This document shows, piece after piece, positions 46,775-55,552 of a stretch of DNA of 64,000 bases (positions are counted from its first letter, which is position 1; each line of letters begins with the position of its first letter). The notes under the pieces are model-generated. The model was not told the origin of the DNA and did not search any database. It worked only from the letters and a program-made list of their open reading frames with translations. The stretch covers positions 3,410,001 through 3,474,000 of the forward strand of contig OZ240251.1 of assembly GCA_965198285.1 (NCBI GenBank), written 5' to 3'. The translations under genes and the position numbers were made by a program. This stretch comes from UBA11872 sp965198285 (GTDB lineage Bacteria > Chloroflexota > UBA11872).

Positions 46775-47074
46775 CATATCAGCTATACAAGAGGCTGCAT
46801 GCATAGGTTCGGAAAACAGAACTACAGTAGAAATGCAGGAAAAGTCAATGCTGATGTCTAAAGTTCAGGCAATGTTACTAACCAACCTAAAGAGCGATGC
46901 TGGTCTTCGATCCCAGCGGGCCAGTGTTGTACACCATAAGGCCAGTCTCACACCACATCACAACCTCAAGCCTAAGAATCCGTCGTGCGGCGTCCGACCA
47001 CTCATCCCAACATCGCAGGCGTCCCTCAGCAACCCGGTGCGGCAGCTGCGCTTCGCGTCTAGAATCACGCTGCG

Positions 47075-47545
47075 ATGAACGAATCGATAATCTTGGGATT
47101 CGCCGCCTCAGCCGCTGCGGCCGCCTTGGCCGCGGCGGCCAGCGTATGGATCGGCCGCCAGATGGGACGCCAGCGCACCAGCGAGGACGACTCAGCCGGG
47201 CGCATGGCCCGCGACCTGATGGTGGTCAGCGACCTGCTGGCCGACCGGCTGGCCAAGATCTGGCAGGCGGGAGACGGCCCGACCTCAGGCATGGGTGACA
47301 GCGACGCGGTCTACCACCACGTACGCGAATCCACCGAGACGATCCTTCGCCAGGCCGGCGCGTCGGCCAAGACCGCCCTGGCCGTCGGCGCGCTGACGGC
47401 CAAGCACGTTCGGCCTGGACCCATCGCAGGTGCCGACGGCGAACAACCGCGGCCCGGACCCGCGCGCTGGGCCGGCGACAGTCCCTCTGCGCGGCCCAAT
47501 ACCGCCCAGCGCGCCGGAGAGACCGAACCTCCGTCTAGTCGGTGA
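47075..47545 (+). CDS. Unknown protein with N-terminal membrane segment
   Basis: 156 residues. An Ala-rich hydrophobic segment (IILGFAASAAAAALAAAASVWIG) near the N-terminus is followed by a charged region (MARDLMVVSDLLADRLAKIW), DAVYHHVRESTETILRQAG and a Pro/Gly-rich disordered tail. It looks like a membrane-anchored cytosolic peptide. No family is recognised. A broken copy lies at 42507. Its 3' end overlaps the convergent enolase-superfamily gene by 11 nt, so the tail may be partly spurious. Confidence 0.6.
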   Translation: MNESIILGFAASAAAAALAAAASVWIGRQMGRQRTSEDDSAGRMARDLMVVSDLLADRLAKIWQAGDGPTSGMGDSDAVYHHVRESTETILRQAGASAKTALAVGALTAKHVRPGPIAGADGEQPRPGPARWAGDSPSARPNTAQRAGETEPPSSR

Positions 47546-48665
47546 TGGCGATTTCGTATTGAGCGATGGCGTCTTCGTTCACGCCAACGCCCAGGCCGGG
47601 ACGCGTGGGAACGGGCAGATAGCCGTCGGCGTCGATACGCAGCGGCTCGTCCACGATTCCGCCCAGTTGCTGGTAGTGCTCAACGGTGCGATACGGCTCG
47701 TCCAGGATGAACTCCATGTACGGGCAGTTGGGAATGCAAACGCTCAACTGCATGTGCGCCGCGATACCCAATCCCGTCACACCGTGATGCGGCACGAACA
47801 GCCGTCCGGCGAACTCGGCCGCCGCGGCAATCTTGCCGAATTGCGACAGCGCCTCGCAGTTGGCGCAGGTATCGGGCTGCAGGATGTCGTAAGCGCCCAC
47901 CCGGATCATCTCCATGAATTCGGGCATTCCCACGTTGCCCTCGCCGCCGGCGATCGCGATGTCGGTTTCGGCCGTTAGTCGCGCGATGGCTTCGAAGTCG
48001 TGCCGCGGAAGCGGCTCCTCCAGCCAGTACACCCCCAGCTGTTCCAGCTCGCGCGCCTCCGCCAGGGCCCGCCCGTAGTCCCAGGCCGGGCGGTGGTCGC
48101 CGGACGAGCCGCCGGCCAGGTTCGCGTCCACCATGATCACCATGCGGTCGCCCACCGCGTCGCGCACCGCCGCCACCAGAGCCACGTCCTCCGCCAGCGT
48201 CGGAAACGCCGTGCGCAGCTTGATCGCCGTGAAGCCCTGCTCCAGGTAGCGCAGCGCATCCTCGGCCCGCTGCTCCGGCGTGGCCGCCACGATGGTGCTG
48301 GCATAGGCGCGCACCCGTGTCTCGCGGTAGCCCCACAGGCGGTGTAACGGCTGGCCGGCCGCCTTTCCGATGATGTCGCAGAGCGCCATGTCCACCAGGA
48401 ACGACCCGGCCCGCCGCAGTACCTCGGCGTGTCGCCCCAGCGCATGCGGGTCCTGGCCGATCAGGCCCGGAGCCACCACATCGCGGATCGTAGCGCCGCT
48501 TCGCTGGTCACCAATACCCCAGCCGGTCAGCCCCTCGTCCGTCTCCACCTTCACGATCAACGCCGCGCGCGAATACTCCTTCTGGCCCGGTCGTCCCCAG
48601 GCATGGAAATACGGATGCGGATGCGGGACATCCACCAGGCGGACCGTGATATCAGTGATCTTCAT
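47535..48665 (-). CDS. Mandelate racemase/muconate lactonizing enzyme (enolase superfamily)
   Basis: 376 residues from the second ATG (48665), which has AAAGG at better spacing than the ATG at 48671. It abstracts a proton next to a carboxylate with Mg2+. The acid-base Lys is in AIKLRTAF (K-x-R), metal ligands in MVDANLAGG, WLEEPLP and AGGEGNVG, and the His in VPHHGVTGL. It likely dehydrates or racemises a sugar acid. It is followed on the same strand by an HpaI aldolase, which could cleave the product 2-keto acid; this is inferred from context. Confidence 0.9.
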   Translation of the reverse strand: MKITDITVRLVDVPHPHPYFHAWGRPGQKEYSRAALIVKVETDEGLTGWGIGDQRSGATIRDVVAPGLIGQDPHALGRHAEVLRRAGSFLVDMALCDIIGKAAGQPLHRLWGYRETRVRAYASTIVAATPEQRAEDALRYLEQGFTAIKLRTAFPTLAEDVALVAAVRDAVGDRMVIMVDANLAGGSSGDHRPAWDYGRALAEARELEQLGVYWLEEPLPRHDFEAIARLTAETDIAIAGGEGNVGMPEFMEMIRVGAYDILQPDTCANCEALSQFGKIAAAAEFAGRLFVPHHGVTGLGIAAHMQLSVCIPNCPYMEFILDEPYRTVEHYQQLGGIVDEPLRIDADGYLPVPTRPGLGVGVNEDAIAQYEIAITD

Positions 48666-48723
48666 GGCCATGCCTTTACGACGGCCGGCGATCGCGATGT
48701 CTTAGGCGTTCGCCGGGAAATAC

Positions 48724-49491
48724 CTATTGCCGTAAGTGTTTCAGCGCCTCGAACTCCGCCATGCCGCCCATCGAGATATACCCCTTTTCGCTGCCCGCGC
48801 TGATGAACGTGCAGCCGGCCGCGACCCACTTCTCGACCTGCTCGACGTTGCCGGCGGCAATGCCCGGCGCCTTGCCGTGCTTCTGGCAGGCTTCGATCAT
48901 GCGCATGACGGCTTCGTCGTGTTCGGCCGAGTCGCGGGCGAAGCCAATCGAGTTCGCCAGGTCGGCGGGACCCAGCCAGCAGCCGTCGATGCCGTCCACG
49001 GCCATGATGTCGTCGGCGTTCTCGATGGCTTCCTTCGATTCCAGCTGGATCGCCACAAAGGCTTGGTCGTTGAAACTGTCGATGTAGTCTGGACCGTAGA
49101 CGCTGGCGCCGCCCGCGCCGTTGGAACGCCCACCGGCCGGCGGGAACCGTGAGGCAAAGGCCGCCGCCTCGGCCTGCTCAACCGTGTCCACCATCGGCAC
49201 GATGATGCCCAGCGCGCCTTCGTCCAGCAGCCGCCCGATCTCGTCGTATCGGTTGACCAGGGCGCGCGCAATGGGAATCGAGCCGCCCGCGCGAACCGCC
49301 ATGAACGCCAGCATGGACGAGTAGCGGTCCCAAGTGCCGTGCTGGTTATCGATCAGCACCCAGTCGAACCCCATGCTCGCCAGCATCTCGGCCGGAAACG
49401 GGACGCCCAGGCCGCAGCCGACCCCAAGGGCAACCTTGCCCTGGTCCATTCGTTGCTTTGCCGTATTCGTAATCACGAGTTCCTGCTCCAT
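48724..49491 (-). CDS. HpcH/HpaI family aldolase
   Basis: 255 residues from the ATG at 49491; an ATG at 49548 adds 19 unlikely residues. It is a class II metal-dependent aldolase of 2-keto-3-deoxy acids: VLIDNQHGTWD (catalytic His), IVPMVDTVEQAEAAA, VAIQLESKEAIEN (metal-binding Glu) and CWLGPADLANSIG. It lies 58 nt upstream of the enolase-superfamily gene on the same strand. Dehydration followed by retro-aldol cleavage would be a coherent sugar-acid route. A second HpaI homologue is at 63006. Confidence 0.9.
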   Translation of the reverse strand: MEQELVITNTAKQRMDQGKVALGVGCGLGVPFPAEMLASMGFDWVLIDNQHGTWDRYSSMLAFMAVRAGGSIPIARALVNRYDEIGRLLDEGALGIIVPMVDTVEQAEAAAFASRFPPAGGRSNGAGGASVYGPDYIDSFNDQAFVAIQLESKEAIENADDIMAVDGIDGCWLGPADLANSIGFARDSAEHDEAVMRMIEACQKHGKAPGIAAGNVEQVEKWVAAGCTFISAGSEKGYISMGGMAEFEALKHLRQ

Positions 49492-49604
49492 TCGCCGCCA
49501 AGGCTCAGTGCCGGATATGACGCTAGGCGGCAGCCGCGGCTTCGTCAATTGCCACGGCCCACATATCCGCGGACGACCGCCACGGCCACCTGTCTATCGG
49601 GAAT

Positions 49605-50270
49605 TCAGCCCCGCTTGACGCCGATCCCGACTCCGTCGCCCACCTGCACGATCGTCGAATCAAGCTGAGGGTGATCCAGGAACGCCCGATTGAACTCCCG
49701 GATGATCGGCGTCCACTGACGCGGACGGTTCGGGTCGTCGGTCTCCATGGCCGCCTGGCCGCCCCACAGGAGATTGTCGACACAAACGACCCCGCCTGGA
49801 CGCAGCCGCTCGATAACCGCCTCCAGGTACGCGGGGTAGTCGTCCTTATTCGCGTCGATGTACGCAAAGTCGAACGGTCCGGGAACGTCTGCCAGCAAGT
49901 CCAGCGCCGGGCCGCAGCGCAACTCAACTCGCTCGGCCACCCGTTCGTGCATCAGGTGCTCGCGGGCGCGCTGAAGGATCTCGCCATCGATGTCCAGGCA
50001 GATCAAGCGGCCGTCGCGCGGCAGCGCGCCGGCGATCCAGGTCGCCGAATACCCGAGATTGGTACCGATCTCCAGGGCCGTGCGGGCGCCGCAGGCGCGC
50101 ACCAGCGTCGCAATCAGCCGCGCCGACTCGCGTTCCGTAATCGGTTCGCGGTCCTTTTCGGCCTCTCGTTCGATTCGAGCCTGCGCCCCGCTGATCGCGG
50201 GATGCACGTCGCGCAAATATGCCCAGTCACGGGCTGGTCGGTCAGGATCCTGGCGTCGGCGTGCAGACAT
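49605..50270 (-). CDS. O-methyltransferase, caffeoyl-CoA OMT type
   Basis: 221 residues from ATG 50270. SAM-binding motif TALEIGTNLGYSATWIAG, then LICLDIDGEILQRA, the metal-binding FDFAYIDANKDDYPAYLE and VVCVDNLLWGG are characteristic of Methyltransf_3. These are divalent-metal-dependent catechol-type methyltransferases. The gene starts 7 nt after the methylmalonate-semialdehyde dehydrogenase stop, so both are in one transcript. Substrate unknown. Confidence 0.9.
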   Translation of the reverse strand: MSARRRQDPDRPARDWAYLRDVHPAISGAQARIEREAEKDREPITERESARLIATLVRACGARTALEIGTNLGYSATWIAGALPRDGRLICLDIDGEILQRAREHLMHERVAERVELRCGPALDLLADVPGPFDFAYIDANKDDYPAYLEAVIERLRPGGVVCVDNLLWGGQAAMETDDPNRPRQWTPIIREFNRAFLDHPQLDSTIVQVGDGVGIGVKRG

Positions 50271-50277
50271 TTCTGGC

Positions 50278-51768
50278 TCAGTCCCAGGGGTCGCGGCCGT
50301 CGGACGACCTCGGCCAGCGCGAGACGACGACTTTCGGATCGGTAAAGAACCGCACGGCGTCGCCGGCCTGTCCGTGCAGATCCCCAAAGAACGACGCCTT
50401 GCGCCCCGCAAACGGGAAAAACGCCATCGGGGCGGCGACCCCGACATTCACGCCCACGTTCCCAATGTTGACGCCCGAAACGAACTCTCTCGCGGCGGGT
50501 CCGCTGCTCGTGTAGATCGAGGCGGCGTTTCCAAACGGGCTGGCCTCAATCATGTTCATCGCCTCCCGCAGCGTTCCGACCCGCTGCAGGCTGACCACTG
50601 GACCAAACACCTCTTCCTGCGAGATCCGCATCTCCGGCGTCACCTCGTCAACCACCGTCGGGCCGACCCAGTAGCCATTGGGCAAACCCTCGGCGGTTGC
50701 GCCGCGGCCGTCAGCCACCATCCGCGCGCCTGCTGAAGCTGCATCGTCGAGCGTAGCCAGAATTCGATCGCGAGAGTCCTGCGAAATGACCGGACCCATT
50801 CCGACGTCCGGGTCCAGCCCGTCGCCCAGGCGCAAGGCCTGCGCGGCGGCCGTCAGCCGGTCGCTGAATTCTGAGTACACGTCGTTCGCCGCCACCACCA
50901 CGGATCCCGCGAGGCAGCGCTGGCCGGCGCAGCCAAACGTGGAGCCCATCAGGTTCGGAATCGCAGCGTCCAGGTTGGCATCCGGCAGCACCACCAGGTG
51001 GTTCTTGGCCCCACCCTGCGCCTGCACCCGCTTGCCATGCTGCGCGGCCAGTTCGTAGATGCGCCGCGCAACCCGCGTCGTTCCGACAAATGAGACCCCT
51101 TGCACTCGCGGATCGGCGATTAGCGCCTCGGCCGTCTCCGCCCCACCGTGCACCAGGTTGATGACGCCGGCCGGGAAACCGGCCTCGGCAATCAGGTCCA
51201 TCATCCGCGCCTGGCTCAGCGGGGTCTGCGGCGACGGCTTGATGACGTAGGTGTTCCCGGTGGCTAGCGCGTAGGGCGCGAACCAGAACGGAACCATCGA
51301 CGGGAAGTTGAAGGGCCCGATCTGGACGAACACGCCCATCGGTTCACGGATCGACGTCTCATCGATGCCCGCGGCGATGTCGGCCGAGAAGTCGCCCATT
51401 TGCAGCGTCGGAATCCCGGCCGCGACCTCGATGTTCTCCAGGGTCCGGATCAGTTCGCCGCGCGCCTCTTCCAGCGTCTTGCCGTTCTCAATGGTGATGA
51501 TGCGCGACAGGTCCTCGAACTGCTCCTCGACGAGGTGATGCAGCCGGAACAGCAATCGCCCGCGCTCTACCGCCGGCGTGGCCCGCCAACTGTCGAACGC
51601 ATCATGGGCGGCCTGTACCGCGTCGGCCACGTCCTCGTCCGAAGCCATCGGCGCCTCGGCGACCACGCCACCCGACGCCGGGTTCGTGACTTCCGCGGCG
51701 TCGGTACCGCGCGCCGCCGTCCATTCCCCCGCGATCCAGTTCTGGAGCGTCTCCACTTCCGCGGCCAT
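50278..51768 (-). CDS. mmsA: Methylmalonate-semialdehyde dehydrogenase (CoA-acylating)
   Basis: 496 residues, an aldehyde dehydrogenase that forms propionyl-CoA or acetyl-CoA in valine, thymine or inositol breakdown. The N-terminus LQNWIAGEW and VGTTRVARRIYELAA suit the family; the catalytic Cys is in FGCAGQRCLAGS, and the NAD site in GPFNFPSMVPFWFAPYALATG. The MmsA-type VGVAAPMAFFPFAGRKASFFGDLHG near the end is diagnostic. The ATG at 51768 has GGGAGG 8 nt upstream; the frame extending to 52176 is antisense to the next gene. Confidence 0.93.
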   Translation of the reverse strand: MAAEVETLQNWIAGEWTAARGTDAAEVTNPASGGVVAEAPMASDEDVADAVQAAHDAFDSWRATPAVERGRLLFRLHHLVEEQFEDLSRIITIENGKTLEEARGELIRTLENIEVAAGIPTLQMGDFSADIAAGIDETSIREPMGVFVQIGPFNFPSMVPFWFAPYALATGNTYVIKPSPQTPLSQARMMDLIAEAGFPAGVINLVHGGAETAEALIADPRVQGVSFVGTTRVARRIYELAAQHGKRVQAQGGAKNHLVVLPDANLDAAIPNLMGSTFGCAGQRCLAGSVVVAANDVYSEFSDRLTAAAQALRLGDGLDPDVGMGPVISQDSRDRILATLDDAASAGARMVADGRGATAEGLPNGYWVGPTVVDEVTPEMRISQEEVFGPVVSLQRVGTLREAMNMIEASPFGNAASIYTSSGPAAREFVSGVNIGNVGVNVGVAAPMAFFPFAGRKASFFGDLHGQAGDAVRFFTDPKVVVSRWPRSSDGRDPWD

Positions 51769-51859
51769 GGCGCGATCCTCCCTGCCTGAAGCCTCAAGCG
51801 ACGATACGACACCAGCCCACCATGCGTAGACTGTCGCGCTTCCCCGACGGCAGAACCCC

Positions 51860-53005
51860 ATGGTCGCACTCGCGCTTTCCACCCGCGATCCGGCAACGGC
51901 GATTGGCCAGCCGGTCGACGTTTTGGACACGCCGGCATTGGTCCTGGACCTCAGAGTCGTAGAGGCCAACATCGCCCGCACGGTCGAGATCGCCCAGGCC
52001 GCCGGCGCCCGGCTGCGGCCGCACATCAAGACCCACCGAATGCTCGCGGTGGCCCAACGCCAGATCGAGGCTGGCGCACAGGGCATCTGTTGCGCCAAGA
52101 CCGGTGAGGCCGAGGTCTTCGCCGACGGCGGTGTCGATGACATCTTCATCGCCAACCAGGTCGTCGGCGCGGCCAAGATGCGGCGGCTACGAGCGCTCGC
52201 CGAGCGCGTCCGGCTCGCCGTGGGCGTCGATCACCCTGAGCAGATCGACTTGCTCAGCCAGGCATTTCGCGGGGCTGATCCCCTCGACATCAGCATCGAG
52301 ATCGATGTAGGCCAGCGCCGTACCGGGGTGGTGGAAGACCATGAGGCCGTCGACCTGGCCCAGCGGATCCTGGATTCGCCGGGGCTCGCCTTGCGGGGCG
52401 TCTACACCCACGAAGGCCACGATTACGCGGCGCGGGATGATTCGGACCTGGCCGTGATCGCGGACCAGGCTCAACGCCAGATGCTGGATGCGGCGCAGGC
52501 CATCCGAGACGCCACAGGGGCAGCCTGCGAGGTGAGCATGGGATCGACGCCGTCGCTGTTCGCACGCAAGTTCCATGCGGGCATCGATGAACTGCGGCCG
52601 GGTACCGCCGTCTTCAACGACGGCTCGCACGCCAACTTCCTGGGCCACACCGACTGGTGTGCGGCCACCGTGCTGGCCACCGTGGTCAACCGGCCCGCGC
52701 CCGACCGGGTGGTGGTGGACGCCGGCGCCAAGGCTCTGACCTCCGATCGTCGTGGGCCCAGCATTCTGGAAAACAGCGGCTTCGGGATGGTCGTGGGCCG
52801 CCCCGAGGCCACCATCGTGAGTCTGTCCGACGAGCACGGCGTGCTTTCGGTGCCGGACGCCGATGCCTATGCCATCGGCGAGGTAATTCAGATCATCCCC
52901 AACCACATCTGCCCCTGCGTGAATCTGTACGACCATGCCTTCGTTGCGCGTGACGGAATCGTGCGGGAAGTGTGGGAAGTCTCGGCACGCGGGCAGAGTC
53001 AGTAG
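51860..53005 (+). CDS. D-threonine aldolase/D-serine dehydratase-like PLP enzyme
   Basis: 381 residues of the alanine racemase-fold D-TA/DSD family. The PLP Lys is in LRPHIKTHR, with GICCAKTGEAEVFA, ISIEIDVGQRRTGV, GVYTHEGHDY and the late metal site IIPNHICPCVNLY (His and Cys). It would cleave or dehydrate a D-3-hydroxy amino acid. It is divergent from mmsA (91-nt gap) and 34 nt upstream of an SDR dehydrogenase, probably one transcript. Confidence 0.9.
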   Translation: MVALALSTRDPATAIGQPVDVLDTPALVLDLRVVEANIARTVEIAQAAGARLRPHIKTHRMLAVAQRQIEAGAQGICCAKTGEAEVFADGGVDDIFIANQVVGAAKMRRLRALAERVRLAVGVDHPEQIDLLSQAFRGADPLDISIEIDVGQRRTGVVEDHEAVDLAQRILDSPGLALRGVYTHEGHDYAARDDSDLAVIADQAQRQMLDAAQAIRDATGAACEVSMGSTPSLFARKFHAGIDELRPGTAVFNDGSHANFLGHTDWCAATVLATVVNRPAPDRVVVDAGAKALTSDRRGPSILENSGFGMVVGRPEATIVSLSDEHGVLSVPDADAYAIGEVIQIIPNHICPCVNLYDHAFVARDGIVREVWEVSARGQSQ

Positions 53006-53039
53006 CCAACGCCACTCGCCCGAAGGGAACTCGAGAGTC

Positions 53040-53807
53040 ATGGGAGCTCTTGACGGTCAAGCCGCCTTGGTCACCGGCGGCGGCAGCGGGATCGGCCGGG
53101 CGGCCGCCTTGGCGCTGGCGGGCGATGGCGCCGCGGTAGCCCTGGTCGGGCGGCGGCTCGCGCTCCTGGAAGAATCCGCCGGGATGATCAAGACGGCCAG
53201 AGGCCGCGTCCTGGTTCTGCCGGCCGACGTCGCCGATGCCGACGCGGTCCGTGAGGCCGTAGCCCAGACCGAAGCCGATTTCGGCCGTCTCGACATCCTG
53301 GTCAACAACGCCGGCGCTAACACCGCGTCGCGCAGCGTGGGCACAACCAGCGCCGACGACATCGAAACGCTGATGCGGATAAACGTGACCGGGCCCCTCA
53401 CCCTGTCCCAGGCCGCGTTGCCGGGAATGCTGGAACGCGGCGGTGGGGTGATCATCACGGTGGCGTCGTACTCGGTCGTAAGCCCCGGGCCGCCTGGCGG
53501 AACGGCCTACAGCGCCTCCAAGGCGGCCGTGGTGAGCCTGATGAAATGCGTGAACGCCGAGTACCGCAACCGCGGTATCCGGGCTTGCATCATCTACCCC
53601 GGCGAGGTGAACACCGAGATGCTGGATGCCCGCCCGCTCGTACCCGACGCCACCGCCCGCGCAACCATGAGCCACGCCGACGACCTGGCCCAGATCATCC
53701 TGCTCTGCGCCCGCATGCCGGCGCGAACGCTGGTTGAAGAGATCTACGTCCGCCCGACCCACCTGCGCAACATGCAAGCCGACATCGCAGCCGCGATGGA
53801 GTTTTAG
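53040..53807 (+). CDS. Short-chain dehydrogenase/reductase (paralogue 1)
   Basis: 255 residues, classical SDR with NAD(P) motif TGGGSGIG, NNAG (LVNNAGAN), the catalytic Ser in ASYSVVS and YSASK. The segment YPGEVNTEML is like many sugar or hydroxyacid dehydrogenases. The closest relative in the window is the SDR at 62242, similar over its full length, on the other side of the accessory island. The preceding D-threonine aldolase-like gene is probably co-transcribed. Confidence 0.93.
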   Translation: MGALDGQAALVTGGGSGIGRAAALALAGDGAAVALVGRRLALLEESAGMIKTARGRVLVLPADVADADAVREAVAQTEADFGRLDILVNNAGANTASRSVGTTSADDIETLMRINVTGPLTLSQAALPGMLERGGGVIITVASYSVVSPGPPGGTAYSASKAAVVSLMKCVNAEYRNRGIRACIIYPGEVNTEMLDARPLVPDATARATMSHADDLAQIILLCARMPARTLVEEIYVRPTHLRNMQADIAAAMEF

Positions 53808-53968
53808 CCGACGTCCAAACCTCTCAGCCGCAGCTGGCGCGAAGCTCCGGTCGTGGGTGAGCTTGCGTCGCGGGCGGCGCGCCGCGGCAGCGTAACGGGC
53901 GGTTGGGGGGATTGGATGGGGCTGAGGGCGTGTGCCGGGCGGCGGGATTTGGGTGGGGGTGAAGGGGG

Positions 53969-54021
53969 AGCTATCTCTCGCCAGCCGGCCCCCAGAGGGG
54001 GCCGGCTGGCGAGAGATAGCT
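53969..54021. repeat. Perfect 25-bp inverted repeat with 3-nt loop
   Basis: Left arm 53969-53993 (AGCTATCTCTCGCCAGCCGG + CCCCC), loop AGA, right arm 53997-54021, exactly complementary. A T7 run follows 9 nt after the right arm. It could form a very stable hairpin, acting as a terminator for the SDR gene or as a small mobile palindromic element. Confidence 0.9.
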
Positions 54022-54140
54022 TGGGCCGGATTTTTTTGGCGGGTTGGCGACGAAGGTTGGGGCTGTGAGGGGGCGGCAGGGCGGCGCTGGAAGGGCTGGG
54101 TGCGCGGACGTGGCGAGGGGGTGGGGTGGGGGCGTCGCGA

Positions 54141-54178
54141 GCGGAAGAGGCCGGTTTCAAACCGGCCCCTACGAAAGA
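54141..54178. repeat. REP-like palindromic element, left copy
   Basis: A 38-nt element with hairpin core GGCCGGTTTCAAACCGGCC. It differs at only 3 of 38 positions from a second copy at 61822-61859, in the same orientation. Confidence 0.8.
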
Positions 54179-54377
54179 TGGGGAACAAGCGGGGGCCAGG
54201 CGTCAGGAAGGTGAGTAGGCGGATTAGGGGGGCGAGCATGGAGGGTCCGGGGGAGGGACTTGGGAAAGGGCGTCTCTAGTGTACACTGCATGGATACGAA
54301 GAGCAAGGGTGATAAGGGTAGTGAGTCATTTTGATGTCTCCATGCGGCCTGGTTGGGGGACAGACCTCGACCGGAGG

Positions 54378-54795
54378 ACCCCTCACCGAATTCCGCCGGG
54401 GACGGCGGAGTCTGCCTCTCCCCTCGGAGAGGGTGAAGAGCCGGGCAGCGACTGAGGAGCGTGGGGTGCGCTGGAGTTGGTTGCCCGGGGGACCCCTCAC
54501 CGATTTCGGCCGAAGACGCCCGAATCTGCCTCTCCCCTTGGAGAGGGTGAAGAGCCGGGCAGCGACTGAGGAGCGTGGGGTGCGCTGGAGTTGGTTGCCC
54601 GGGGGGACCCCTCACCGAATTCCGCCGGGGACGGCGGAGTCTGCCTCTCCCCTCGGAGAGGGTGAAGATTGGGAGCCGCCACGTAGGACCGTGGTGGGTG
54701 CTCGGACGAGCCCTCACCGATTTCCGCCGAAGACGGCGGAATCCTTCGGCTAGCTCAGGACGGGTTCTGCCTCTCCCCCAGGCGAGGGGAGGATT
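54378..54795. repeat. Four tandem units of ~102-115 nt
   Basis: Units start at 54378, 54492, 54607 and 54709, each beginning (A)CCCCTCACCGAWTTC and containing TCTGCCTCTCCC and GGAGAGGGTGAAG. Units 1 and 2 share nearly all of their second half; units 3 and 4 diverge there. Each unit contains short inverted repeats (CCGCCGgggaCGGCGG). Confidence 0.85.
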
Positions 54796-54798
54796 GGC

Positions 54799-54880
54799 GG
54801 GATGTGGTTCGACTCGGGCCCATTCGACAGGCTCAGGGCAGGTTCTTCGACGGACTCTGGCCCGGCTGACCATGAACGGT
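54799..54880. repeat. Island-flanking direct repeat, left copy
   Basis: It contains GGATGTGGTTCGACTCGGGC and, after an extra 26-nt segment, GACTCTGGCCCGGCTGACC and ATGAACGG. The same two blocks occur in the same order and orientation at 61951-62006. Confidence 0.75.
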
Positions 54881-55082
54881 GGATGCGAGTACGTGGGCTC
54901 GGGTTGGTGGGGAGGTCGGGGTGACACTGGTGCGCTGGGATTGTTGGGTGCTGCTGGGTCCCGGCTGGGGACGCCGGGATGACGGGGGAAGTGCGCTCGG
55001 GATGCGGGCGTGGACGGGATGTGAGGTTGCGCTGGGTTTGATCATGGTGCTGGGTCCCGGCTGAAGACGCCGGGATGACGGG

Positions 55083-55366
55083 ATGTGTTCAGTCGGTCGG
55101 GCCAATGTGTTCAGTTTTGGGGCGACTGTGTTCAGTTTTTGGCCCGATGTGTTCACTCTCCGGCCGAATGTGTTCACTTTGGCGAGGCAGGTGTTCAGTT
55201 TTCGGTGGCGGGCGTTGGTTGGGGATCGGGGACGGCGGGATGACGGGGATGTGTCCACTCTGTCAGGCCAATGTGTCCAGTTTTTGGCCCGATGTGTCAA
55301 CTTTTCGGGCGAATGTGTCCAGTTTTTGCCGAAATGTGTCCAGTTTCCGGCCGAATGTGTGCGGTG
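55083..55366. repeat. Iteron-like array of ~21-bp tandem repeats
   Basis: About 12 copies of a unit beginning ATGTGTTCAGTTTTTGG or ATGTGTCCAGTTTTTGG and ending with CCCGA or CCGA, spaced 20-23 nt. Copies 1-6 carry TTC and copies 7-12 carry TCC after TGTG. A 35-nt non-repeat segment separates the two sub-arrays near 55205-55245. Confidence 0.85.
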
Positions 55367-55447
55367 AGGAAGGGAAGAGGGGAGAGCGGAGAGTAGCGAG
55401 AGGGGACAAATAGGGGACTGCCTGTGCGGGCTGGGTGCTTCGGGTGT

Positions 55448-55552
55448 GGTTCGACAGGCTCACCAGGGACGCAGGGTGCGCTGGGATCGATCATGGCGGT
55501 GGGTTCCCCTCCTTCGGCTAGCTCAGGACAGGCTTCGACAAGCTCAGGGAAG
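55448..55552. repeat. Dispersed TTCGACAGGCTCA/CTTCGGCTAGCTCAGG-type motifs
   Basis: TTCGACAGGCTCA occurs at about 55449. CTTCGGCTAGCTCAGGACAG and CTTCGACAAGCTCAGGGAAG lie side by side near 55508-55548. Related copies occur near 6742, 54751 and 54823. These resemble interspersed intergenic repeats common in environmental genomes. Confidence 0.6.

Noticed and set aside
51769..52176. Minus-strand extension of the aldehyde dehydrogenase
   Set aside because: It is antisense to the D-threonine aldolase-like gene; ATG 51768 has a GGGAGG site and begins the family sequence.
55083..55366. CRISPR array
   Set aside because: Units are tandem with no unique spacers, and no cas genes are present.
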